From positions 1 through 5,784 of the forward strand of contig DYNS01000201.1 in NCBI GenBank assembly GCA_020720965.1: a stretch of 5,784 bases of DNA, read 5' to 3'. The notes beneath the pieces were generated by a model. The model had not been told where the DNA came from. It saw nothing but the letters and a program-made list of their open reading frames with translations, and searched no databases. The DNA is from Anaerolinea sp. (lineage in GTDB: Bacteria > Chloroflexota > Anaerolineae > Anaerolineales > Villigracilaceae). A program made the translations under genes and the position numbers. Positions within the stretch are counted from its first letter, which is position 1, and every line of letters begins with the position of its first letter. Below are positions 1-5,784 of the stretch, piece by piece.

Positions 1-11
1 CAAAATCTCAT
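1..11 (-). CDS. Possible start of a downstream gene (three codons visible)
   Basis: An ATG at 11-9 follows the ACT gene stop after 9 bases and opens the frame M-R-F before the window ends. In many bacteria a gene for an ACT protein of this type is followed directly by a UPF0210/DUF711 (PFL-like) gene, and the close spacing would fit. The Shine-Dalgarno is poor and only three codons are visible, so this is a weak call based mainly on position. Confidence 0.25.
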
Positions 12-20
12 CTGAGCGGG

Positions 21-611
21 TCATTGGGGCTTCTCCGGGCGGCTGACGGGTAGGTTGATTTCGTTTACGGCGCGAAAGATGTCGTGGTGTTGCAGGGTCA
101 TCTTAAGACCGGCGCGGGCGGCAAAGGTTTGCAGGTCTTGGCGTACTTCGCGGACGGGGTTGGGGCAGCCGCGCAGGTCTATGCGTAAAATCATCACATA
201 GTCGCCGTGTGAGACGGTGGTGGAGAGGTCGAAGATGTTGATTTGGTGGCGCACGCAAAAGGAGGCAACGGTTGCCACAATGCCGGGCTGGTCTGTGCCG
301 ATGGCGGTGAGGACGTAAGAGTCTTTGGGCAAGGGAGCAAAGGCGGCAATGGTTTCTGGTTCCGCCGGGCGCACCACCGATTCTATGGGGGTTTCGCTGC
401 GGGCATCCACTTCTGCCAGTTTGCGCTCGATGGCGCGCTGGTTCACTTCCGAAGGGAAGGCGGCGAGGAGAATCATGGTGAAGTAGCCGTTTAGCACACT
501 TTGGCGCACGTCTGCAATGTTGCCACCCAACTCGCTGAGCGCCTGCGAAACCTCGTAGATGATGCCTACTCTATCTCGACTCATAATGGAAATGATGAAT
601 TTTTCACTCAT
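21..611 (-). CDS. Tandem ACT-domain protein (GcvR/UPF0237-like)
   Basis: This 196-residue protein has two ACT domains, at about 4-80 and 98-178. Each opens with the characteristic beta strand and DxxG turn: ISIMSRDRVGII at 7-18 and LTAIGTDQPGIV at 101-112. Each then has a helix and a glycine- or asparagine-centred turn (GGNIADV; HQINIFDL). The C-terminal HHDIFRAVNEI at 175-185 resembles the ending of small ACT proteins of the GcvR/UPF0237 group. ACT domains bind amino acids and transmit that signal to a partner; E. coli GcvR acts this way on the glycine-cleavage regulator GcvA, but a GcvA-type partner is not visible here. There is no DNA-binding or catalytic domain. ATG 611 has TAAGG at 620-624, 8 bases upstream, and a promoter close by, so this is a separate unit from the signalling operon. 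The exact role is unknown. Confidence 0.9.
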   Translation of the reverse strand: MSEKFIISIMSRDRVGIIYEVSQALSELGGNIADVRQSVLNGYFTMILLAAFPSEVNQRAIERKLAEVDARSETPIESVVRPAEPETIAAFAPLPKDSYVLTAIGTDQPGIVATVASFCVRHQINIFDLSTTVSHGDYVMILRIDLRGCPNPVREVRQDLQTFAARAGLKMTLQHHDIFRAVNEINLPVSRPEKPQ

Positions 612-641
612 ATAGACAACCTTAAGAAAAGAATTTTGGGG

Positions 642-670
642 AGTATACGCCCAACAAGTTGCAGGGTAAA
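642..670 (-). promoter_or_regulatory. Sigma-70-type promoter for the ACT-domain gene
   Basis: On the minus strand a -35 box TTTACC (665-670, 4 of 6 consensus bases) is separated by exactly 17 bases from a -10 box TATACT (642-647, 5 of 6). The predicted start of transcription is near 635, giving a leader of about 24 bases with the Shine-Dalgarno TAAGG inside it. It lies between the operon hairpin and the ACT gene, which supports separate transcription. Confidence 0.6.
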
Positions 671-693
671 GCGGCGAATGGGTGATTTAAGCA

Positions 694-730
694 AACCTGC
701 CCGCAACTCTTGTGGAATTGCGGGCAGGTT
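694..730 (-). terminator. Hairpin at the end of the signalling operon
   Basis: A perfect 13-bp inverted repeat (arms 694-706 and 718-730, loop of 11 bases) begins 19 bases past the stop of the response regulator. It is GC-rich in the middle of the stem. Read on the minus strand, the stem ends in TTT followed by GCTT, a weak U-tract; read on the plus strand it is followed by six Ts (732-737), a much better tail. It most likely terminates the minus-strand operon and may work in both directions. Confidence 0.75.
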
Positions 731-749
731 GTTTTTTGCAGGGGCAGGC

Positions 750-1124
750 TCAGGTGAGCAGGAAGCCCTCCACCCTTGCCGCCAACTCTCGAATGTTGAT
801 AGGTTTGGACATATACACATCGCAACCGGCTTCCAATGCCTTTTCGGCATCGCCGCGCAGGGCGTTGGCGGTGATGGCGATGATGGGAACATGGGCAAGG
901 GCGCTTTTACCGCTGTGCCGAATGCGGCGGGCGACTTCGTAGCCGTCTATGTCTGGCAGGTTAATATCCAGCAGAATCAAATCCACAATCTCTGTTTCGG
1001 CGGCGAAGACCCCGTCCAAGCCGTTCATAGCGGAAAGGAGGTGATAGCCGCGTGACTCTAAAACGCGGCGGACAAGCATCATATTATCCGGGTTATCTTC
1101 AACGTATAAAACGTTCTTCCCCAT
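750..1124 (-). CDS. Single-domain response regulator (DivK/CheY-like)
   Basis: This 124-residue protein is a receiver domain and nothing else. Key residues are all present: acidic pair E9/D10, phosphoacceptor D53 (LLLDINLPDIDG), T85 in the AITA switch motif, and K107 in SKP. It would accept phosphate from a histidine kinase and act by protein contact or as a phosphate shuttle or sink, since there is no DNA-binding or enzymatic output. The start ATG at 1124 has a strong Shine-Dalgarno, AAAGGAGG at 1132-1139, 7 bases upstream and inside the last codons of the preceding gene. The stop TGA is followed by a hairpin, so this is the last gene of the operon. The neighbouring kinase is the likely phosphodonor (inference). 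The sequence differs clearly from the receiver of the fusion protein next door, so the two are not a recent duplicate. Confidence 0.95.
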   Translation of the reverse strand: MGKNVLYVEDNPDNMMLVRRVLESRGYHLLSAMNGLDGVFAAETEIVDLILLDINLPDIDGYEVARRIRHSGKSALAHVPIIAITANALRGDAEKALEAGCDVYMSKPINIRELAARVEGFLLT

Positions 1125-1127
1125 ACC

Positions 1128-2786
1128 TTAGCCTCCTTTGTCGGCGCTTTTTTCGTCTTCGATGGTATGCACAACCTGCTCTACAAATTTGCGGGCGGGC
1201 AATGAACCCTTTTGGTACAGAGCCTGAATTTGGCCATCCAAACGTTTGCGCTCTTCGGGGGTAATATCTTTGGCGCTGACTACGACAACCGGAATGTTGC
1301 GGGTGCGCGGGTCTAACTTCAGTTCTTCCACCAGCCCAAAGCCGTCTATACCCGGCATGGTCAGGTCGGAGACGATTAAATCTGGCAGTTTTTGGCGGGC
1401 TTGCGAAAGCCCCTCCCAGCCATCCCTGGCATGGTAAACGCGGTAAGATTTTCGCGCCTCCAGCAGGCGGCGGATGAGGAGAGCGTCATCTTCGTTATCG
1501 TCAATCAGCAGGACGGTTGTCGTCTTCTCGTCCAGATTTTCCAGGGCGGCTTGCAAGCCTTCGTGCGGGGCGGGCTTTTGCCCCTCGCTCAGATGGACAT
1601 CCACTGCCCACTGGTCGCCCAAAACGTGTTTTTCCACCGGGAAGGTGTGACCGGTACAATTGACAACCACCAACTCGTCTGAATCAATGCTGCCTTCTCG
1701 CAGCATTTTCTCCAACCCGGCAAAGGCGACAGCGGTGGCAGGTTCCACCGCCATACCTTCACTTTTGGCAAGGCTGCGCATGGCGGAGAAAGCATCCGCA
1801 TCCGAGACGGCTTCCATCGTTCCGCCGTGTTTTTGGGTCAGTTGCCAGAGGTAGTTGTAGGTTTTGCCGGGGTCGCCGGTGGAGAGGATGATGATGCGGG
1901 TATCCGGCACAACCGGCTCGGCGACATCTTTGCCCGCCTTAAACGCCTGCACCATCGGCGAACAGCCTTCCGCCTGAATAATGCCCAATTTGGGGATGCT
2001 GTTTATCAGCCCCATGTCAAACAATTCCTGAAAACCCTGATACACGCCCAGGGGTCCCAACCCGCCGCTGACGGCTTGAATATACCAACTTGGTGCGCGC
2101 CAACCCAACTGCTCCACAATTTCGTAGGCAATCGTTTTCATCGCCTCGCGGGCAGGGATGGAACTCGCGCCCCGGTCCAGCAGCAGGTGACGGCGTTGAG
2201 CAAACTGCGAGGCAATTTGCTTGGTCTGGTCGTAGTTGCCGCTCACCCGAATCACTTCTGCGCCGAAGAGGGCGGCTTCGCGCAGTTTTTCCTGGGGGAC
2301 AAGGCTGGTCATAAAGACCCACAGTTTAATCCCCGCCCGGGCGCAGGCGGCGGCATAAGCAACGGCGGCGTTGCCCGTAGAGGCGATGACGGCTTCCTTC
2401 ACCCCGCCTTCCACCATGGCGGCGACTGCGACTGCCGCCTGCCTATCCTTAAAGGAGCTGGTGGGGGCGTAGCGCTCGTCCTTAAGATAAACCTGGTCGT
2501 GCCCCAAGGCGGGCGCATAGCGCTGAGAAAGCCAAATGGGGGTTCCACCCGCCGGGTATAAATCCAACCCACCAGGGTTGCTCACCGGTAACACGTCCTG
2601 ATAACGCCAAAGGTTATCGGTTGGTCTGCCGGGCAAACCGCGCAGCACTTCCCGCTTAAAGGATGCAAAGTCATATTGAGGTAAAAGCCACTGCGCCCCG
2701 CAGGCTTTGCAGACGGCTGGCACAAAAGGCTCGTAGGGTTGTTCGTGCTGACAAACGGCGCAGCGAAGAAATTGGGGAGTTGCCAT
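1128..2786 (-). CDS. Threonine-synthase-like PLP enzyme fused to a response-regulator receiver domain
   Basis: This is a 552-residue two-part protein. Residues 1-30 carry CxxC pairs (C9/C12, C26/C29) that suggest a small zinc ribbon, as seen on some threonine synthases. About 60-392 is a fold-type II PLP enzyme: SFKDR at 111-115 with K113 as the expected PLP Schiff-base lysine, STGN at 136-139 (cofactor-contacting Asn loop), REAMKTIAYEI at 213-223, glycine loop SGGLGPLG at 240-247, EGMAVEPATA at 343-352, and TGH at 378-380. After a linker of about 30 residues comes a full receiver domain (about 424-545): acidic pair D429/D430, phosphoacceptor D474, S504 and K526. Threonine synthases convert O-phosphohomoserine to threonine and normally lack a receiver. 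The glycine loop differs from the VGNAGN-type loop of classical ThrC, so another substrate is possible. Start ATG 2786 is one base after the kinase stop, with AAAGGA at 2791-2796. The fusion is one continuous frame with no sign of a frameshift. Confidence 0.93.
   Translation of the reverse strand: MATPQFLRCAVCQHEQPYEPFVPAVCKACGAQWLLPQYDFASFKREVLRGLPGRPTDNLWRYQDVLPVSNPGGLDLYPAGGTPIWLSQRYAPALGHDQVYLKDERYAPTSSFKDRQAAVAVAAMVEGGVKEAVIASTGNAAVAYAAACARAGIKLWVFMTSLVPQEKLREAALFGAEVIRVSGNYDQTKQIASQFAQRRHLLLDRGASSIPAREAMKTIAYEIVEQLGWRAPSWYIQAVSGGLGPLGVYQGFQELFDMGLINSIPKLGIIQAEGCSPMVQAFKAGKDVAEPVVPDTRIIILSTGDPGKTYNYLWQLTQKHGGTMEAVSDADAFSAMRSLAKSEGMAVEPATAVAFAGLEKMLREGSIDSDELVVVNCTGHTFPVEKHVLGDQWAVDVHLSEGQKPAPHEGLQAALENLDEKTTTVLLIDDNEDDALLIRRLLEARKSYRVYHARDGWEGLSQARQKLPDLIVSDLTMPGIDGFGLVEELKLDPRTRNIPVVVVSAKDITPEERKRLDGQIQALYQKGSLPARKFVEQVVHTIEDEKSADKGG
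1132..1139 (-). promoter_or_regulatory. Ribosome binding site of the response regulator, inside the upstream gene
   Basis: AAAGGAGG lies 7 bases before the ATG at 1124. It also encodes the terminal Lys-Gly-Gly of the PLP-receiver fusion, whose TAA stop is 3 bases from this ATG, so ribosomes finishing one gene are well placed to start the next. It is the strongest Shine-Dalgarno in the window. Confidence 0.8.
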
Positions 2787-2787
2787 G

Positions 2788-4608
2788 TTATCCTTTGGGT
2801 TTTTCCAAAATTTCGGTTTCCAACTGGGCGACCAGGGGCAGTTCTACAAAAACGGTTGTGCCTTCTCCGGCAATTCCGGTGCTTTCTGCCCACATGCGCC
2901 CGCCGTGCATTTCCACCAGGCGGCGGCTAATGGGCAGCCCCAAGCCGGTTCCACCGGCTTTGCGGGTGGTGGAAGAATCAACCTGAGAGAACTCCTGGAA
3001 GATGCTTTCCAACTGCTCCGGGGGTACGCCAATACCGGTATCCCTCACGCGGAGGAGCGCCCGGTCTGCGCCGAGGACATCTGCCCGCAGCCGGATTTCA
3101 CCCTTCCCGGTGAATTTGATGGAGTTGTTTACCATATTAATCACAACTTGTCGAATACGGGTAATGTCGGCGTACAGTTCCAGCCCGGCATCCGAATCTT
3201 CTTCCACAAACAGCGAGATGTTCTTTTCGCTGGCAAGGCTGGAGGTAAGACCAAGCACCTCTTCCATCACATCCTGAATACGGAATTTTTCCAGGTGCAG
3301 GTTCATGCGCCCTGCTTCAATCTTCGCCATATCCAGCACATCGTTGATGAGATGCAAAAGATGGCGACCATTCTTTTGGATGAGTTTAAGGTCGTTCTCC
3401 ATGTAATCCGTCAGAGGTCCGTCAATCCCTTCCAGCATCACTTCCGAAAAGCCGAGGATGGAGTTAAGCGGGGTGCGGAGTTCATGGCTCATATTTGCCA
3501 AAAAGGCAGATTTTAACCGGTCCAATTCTTGCAATTCGGCGGCGCGTTTTTGCAGTTCCTGGTTAAGGCGCAGGGTTTCCAGGTGAATACTGGTTTGGGC
3601 GGCGATGGCGGCAATCATTTGGGATGCTTCGGGGGTGAGCGATTCCAGGTCTTGAACCGCTAGCGAGCCGATAATTTCTCCGCGCACCTCCAAAGGGTGA
3701 ACGTGGCTGGGGCTGGGTTCTGGGGCTTCGCCCAAAGGGCTTACCTGCACCGAATCGTACACGTAGCCGAGGCGGTCTTGCTCGGCGGTATCGGTGTACT
3801 CGCCCCAAGCCCGACGAGTCAATTGGCGGGTAGCGTCTTCCGCCTGGGCGCGGGCGCGGGAGGCATCCGAAAGGAGGCGCAAACTCTCCACCTGCTGCCC
3901 CACCTGGCGGGCAACCGCAGAGACAAAGGTCTGCTCTTCTTCCGTTAGGGGACGCTCCATTTGCAGGGCAACCTGCCCCACATGCTCTCCCAAAATGGAG
4001 ATGGTTTCCAGGTAATCCACCCCTGTGCCGATAGGGGAAAGGTAGGGCTGCACCGCGCTTTGGTCGTAAGTGTAGCCGAGGCGCTCGCTGTGTTCAATGG
4101 CATCCAGAAAGGTGTCCCAACTTTCGTGAATGTAGCGGCGGGTGGCAGATTGAGCTTCGGAACGGGCTCTCTCGGCGGATTGGAGCAGGCGCAGGGTCTG
4201 AATGTGCATGGTGGCGCGTTGGGCTACGCCTTGCGCCAGTTTTTCTTCTTCCGGTTCCCAAGAGCGGGCGGGGGGCGGCTCTAAAAGCATGGCGCCAATG
4301 GTCTGCTCTGCCTGCACCAGGGGGACTTGCAATGCCTGGCTGGGGGGGGCTTCTTCCAGCAGGGTGGGGGCGAGGGGTTGCAAGCCGCCGGGGGTGTAAG
4401 CATAACCTACACGCTCTTTTTCGTACAGGAGGGGCGGGTTGGGCGGGGCGGTTTGCGGGGCAAGGTTGGGCTTCAAATCCGCCACACGGGAACGCAGGGC
4501 TTCCACCTGGCGGCGCAGGCTGGTTTCGTCTGCGCCGGGTTGGTTGGCAATCTGCTCTATGTCTGCAAAGAGGGAGTTTAGCCGCTCTTGAATGATTTTG
4601 GCTTCCAT
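2788..4608 (-). CDS. Soluble sensor histidine kinase with three GAF-like repeat units
   Basis: This is a 606-residue cytoplasmic histidine kinase that would autophosphorylate on histidine and pass phosphate to receiver domains. Layout: an N-terminal coiled coil (about 1-46), a Pro-rich stretch (about 47-60), three GAF-like units (about 62-147, 159-247, 265-349), a short coiled coil, HisKA, then HATPase_c. Kinase motifs are complete: H box SHELRTP with H375; N box with N491 and N495; G1 DTGIG at 523-527; F box with F537 and F540; G2 GGTGLG at 552-557. No signal peptide or membrane segment is seen. The ATG at 4608 is preferred over an in-frame TTG at 4617 because AGGAG at 4619-4623 lies 10 bases before the ATG but only 1 base before the TTG. 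The stop is one base from the next start. The neighbouring receivers (the fusion protein and the lone regulator) are the obvious phosphate targets, which is inferred from operon order. The sensed signal is unknown. Confidence 0.95.
   Translation of the reverse strand: MEAKIIQERLNSLFADIEQIANQPGADETSLRRQVEALRSRVADLKPNLAPQTAPPNPPLLYEKERVGYAYTPGGLQPLAPTLLEEAPPSQALQVPLVQAEQTIGAMLLEPPPARSWEPEEEKLAQGVAQRATMHIQTLRLLQSAERARSEAQSATRRYIHESWDTFLDAIEHSERLGYTYDQSAVQPYLSPIGTGVDYLETISILGEHVGQVALQMERPLTEEEQTFVSAVARQVGQQVESLRLLSDASRARAQAEDATRQLTRRAWGEYTDTAEQDRLGYVYDSVQVSPLGEAPEPSPSHVHPLEVRGEIIGSLAVQDLESLTPEASQMIAAIAAQTSIHLETLRLNQELQKRAAELQELDRLKSAFLANMSHELRTPLNSILGFSEVMLEGIDGPLTDYMENDLKLIQKNGRHLLHLINDVLDMAKIEAGRMNLHLEKFRIQDVMEEVLGLTSSLASEKNISLFVEEDSDAGLELYADITRIRQVVINMVNNSIKFTGKGEIRLRADVLGADRALLRVRDTGIGVPPEQLESIFQEFSQVDSSTTRKAGGTGLGLPISRRLVEMHGGRMWAESTGIAGEGTTVFVELPLVAQLETEILEKPKG
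2791..2796 (-). promoter_or_regulatory. Ribosome binding site of the PLP-receiver fusion, inside the kinase gene
   Basis: AAAGGA lies 4 bases before ATG 2786 and encodes the last Lys-Gly of the histidine kinase. With the kinase stop only one base from the start, translation of the enzyme is probably coupled to that of the kinase. The spacing is shorter than ideal, which makes re-initiation by terminating ribosomes more plausible. Confidence 0.6.
3562..4425 (-). repeat. Three tandem GAF-like protein repeat units in the histidine kinase
   Basis: Three units of about 85-90 residues recur with a period of 103-110 residues. Each has a G-Y-x-Y motif (at residues 68, 178 and 281), a [VL]xP[LY] strand, a glycine-containing beta pair (TIGAML, HVGQVAL, IIGSLAV), an acidic loop and a helix ending in LRL. 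Units 2 and 3 are preceded by a Trp-containing helix (W164, W268). The repeats are clear at protein level and diverged at DNA level. They look like reduced GAF domains. Confidence 0.7.
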
Positions 4609-4618
4609 GCAGGTCAAT

Positions 4619-4623
4619 CTCCT
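4619..4623 (-). promoter_or_regulatory. Ribosome binding site that decides the kinase start
   Basis: AGGAG lies 10 bases before ATG 4608 and 1 base before the in-frame TTG 4617. Only the ATG is at a usable distance, so the kinase starts three codons later than the longest open frame would suggest. Confidence 0.65.
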
Positions 4624-4635
4624 GTGGAGGGTGGG

Positions 4636-5784
4636 CTACTTTTCCTTCACGCTCAGTTGGGCAATGGCACGTTGTGCGCCCAGGGCGTGACCCAACTCGC
4701 GGGCGGCAATTTGCAACACCGCATCTACGGTTGTGGCGCTCTGAATCTTTTGGCTGATGGTGTTGAGCATGGCTTCGCGTTCTGCCTGGCGTTTGGTCTC
4801 GTTGAGCAGGCGCAGGTTGTTGATGATGACTGCCGCCTGGGAGGACATTGCCATCAGGCGGCGCACTTCGGCTTCGGGGAAGGCGGTGTGCTGCTGGTAG
4901 ATGCCGTTTACGTAACCAATCCACTGCCCGGAAACGACCAGGGGAATAAAGATGGTGCTTTTTGCGCCAAAACGCTGAGTATAGAGGGCGCGGGTGTTGT
5001 CGTCCAGGTTGGTGGCGGTGAGGAGGTCTTCAAAGATGGATGGAGCATCTGGGCGGAGGACCATGCGGGCGGCGGGGAAGGCGGAGAGGGGGTAGCGGTC
5101 TATCACGGTTCCGGTGGGCAGGGTGCTCCAGCGGGCAAGAACGTCTATCCAGTCTGGTTCCTGTTCCGGAGTCCAGGGGCGACTAAAAGTGTTGATGCTG
5201 ACGTTTTGCGAGCCTCTGCCCAGAATGGTGTTGGTGCGAAGCGATTCCAGAATTTCGTCAAAGGATTTGGCGGTGTTGAGTTGGGCGGTTGCTTCGTATA
5301 GTTCTTCGGTTTCTGCCAGGGCAGATTGGGTTTGGTTGAAGAGGCGGGCTCCATCCAACGCGAGGGCAATTTGGGCGGAGACTTCATCCAGGAAGGAGCG
5401 TTCTTCGGGGGTGAGGGGGCGCTGCGGGTCGTCTGTGACGGCGAGGGAGCCGATGACCTCGCCGCCGGGGACGGCGATGGGGATGGCGGCGTAGGCATCC
5501 GAGGAAATTTCCTGGGGGTCAACCGGGGCAATGCTCATTTGCTGGTAGAGGAAGCCGGTGGGGATTTCTGCCGATTGGCGGAAGGTTTGCCAGCCTTCGC
5601 GGCGCATTGCCTGGTTGAGGCGGTTAATTTCGTCCAGGCGTTCGTTCATTTCTTCGCGCAGGCGGGTTTGCTCCATGGCGATGGCGATTTGCCCGCACAA
5701 GCCTTCCAGCAGCAGGCGGTCGTCTTCGGTGAGGGCGTTTGCCTGGTCGCTTTGCACATCCAACACGCCCAGGATGCGCTCGCC
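4636..5784 (-). CDS. GAF-domain sensor protein, C-terminal part (start outside window)
   Basis: This gene runs off the right edge of the window; 382 residues are visible. The reading frame is open to base 5784, and the first visible residues (GERILG-VLDVQSDQ) are the middle of a GAF domain, so the GTG at 5766 is an internal valine codon and not a start. Visible layout: the end of one GAF domain (to about residue 45); a linker with W65, F68 and a GFLY motif at 77-80; a GAF-like half ending near 152 (VIGSLAVTDD, then an amphipathic helix); a fuller GAF domain at about 165-327; and a short helical GAF-type start (TISQKIQSATTVDAVLQIA) before the TAG stop. No kinase, receiver or membrane segment is visible. 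GAF domains bind small ligands or mediate dimerisation. The next gene, 27 bases downstream, is a histidine kinase with the same repeat style, so this is probably a partner sensor in that pathway. Its ligand is unknown, and the missing N-terminus could carry further domains. Confidence 0.9.
   Translation of the reverse strand, partial: GERILGVLDVQSDQANALTEDDRLLLEGLCGQIAIAMEQTRLREEMNERLDEINRLNQAMRREGWQTFRQSAEIPTGFLYQQMSIAPVDPQEISSDAYAAIPIAVPGGEVIGSLAVTDDPQRPLTPEERSFLDEVSAQIALALDGARLFNQTQSALAETEELYEATAQLNTAKSFDEILESLRTNTILGRGSQNVSINTFSRPWTPEQEPDWIDVLARWSTLPTGTVIDRYPLSAFPAARMVLRPDAPSIFEDLLTATNLDDNTRALYTQRFGAKSTIFIPLVVSGQWIGYVNGIYQQHTAFPEAEVRRLMAMSSQAAVIINNLRLLNETKRQAEREAMLNTISQKIQSATTVDAVLQIAARELGHALGAQRAIAQLSVKEK

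Noticed and set aside
1128..1611. Fusion as a frameshift or stop-loss artefact joining a PLP enzyme and a separate receiver gene
   Set aside because: The linker is in frame and ordinary in composition, and I noticed no start codon with a ribosome binding site at the receiver boundary. An assembly error cannot be excluded from one sequence but nothing points to it.
1827..2561. 244-codon open frame on the plus strand
   Set aside because: It is antisense to the conserved PLP domain. Its composition and lack of motifs mark it as a shadow frame.
2785..3516. 243-codon open frame on the plus strand
   Set aside because: It is antisense to the kinase catalytic core, whose motifs are intact on the minus strand.
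4609..4617. TTG start for the histidine kinase, three codons upstream
   Set aside because: The Shine-Dalgarno would be only 1 base away; ATG 4608 has a workable spacing.
4094..4924. 276-codon minus-strand frame across the sensor-kinase junction
   Set aside because: It overlaps two well-supported genes in another frame and reads as an Arg-, Pro- and His-rich low-complexity product typical of an out-of-frame translation.
4588..5301. 237-codon open frame on the plus strand
   Set aside because: It lies wholly opposite the GAF protein and kinase start, is rich in Gly, Val and Phe with no recognisable domain, and has no supporting ribosome binding site or context. It is an antisense shadow of GC-rich coding DNA.
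5764..5766. GTG as the start of the GAF protein
   Set aside because: The frame continues upstream to the window edge with GERILG, the normal continuation of a GAF domain, so the gene is partial and the GTG is internal.

Overview
The window holds five convincing protein genes, all read on the minus strand, plus a possible sliver of a sixth. The DNA is fairly GC-rich. The proteins resemble those of Chloroflexota, most likely Anaerolineae: soluble sensor proteins built from tandem GAF-like units, hybrid signalling enzymes and tight gene packing. This assignment is inferred from protein style and not from a marker gene. No RNA gene, mobile element, CRISPR array or gene-free stretch over 300 bases was seen.

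In transcription order (right to left), a signalling operon comes first. (1) 5784-4636 is the C-terminal part of a GAF-domain sensor protein whose beginning lies outside the window. (2) 4608-2788 is a soluble histidine kinase with three GAF-like repeat units followed by HisKA and HATPase domains. (3) 2786-1128 is an unusual fusion of a threonine-synthase-like PLP enzyme to a C-terminal response-regulator receiver domain. (4) 1124-750 is a stand-alone, DivK-like single-domain response regulator. The gaps are 27, 1 and 3 bases, and Shine-Dalgarno sequences for the third and fourth genes lie inside the end of the gene before, so the four are probably co-transcribed and partly translationally coupled. 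A 13-bp perfect inverted repeat (694-730) closes the unit.

A second transcription unit begins after the hairpin. It has a good sigma-70-type promoter (-35 at 665-670, -10 at 642-647) and encodes a two-ACT-domain protein of the GcvR/UPF0237-like kind (611-21). The first few codons of another gene may begin at position 11.

The most interesting element is the PLP enzyme-receiver fusion sitting directly between a histidine kinase and a lone receiver. Both the catalytic lysine of the enzyme and the phosphoacceptor aspartate of the receiver are intact. The simplest reading is an amino-acid-type metabolic enzyme whose activity or assembly is controlled by phosphorylation from the neighbouring kinase. 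Its substrate and the direction of control are unknown.
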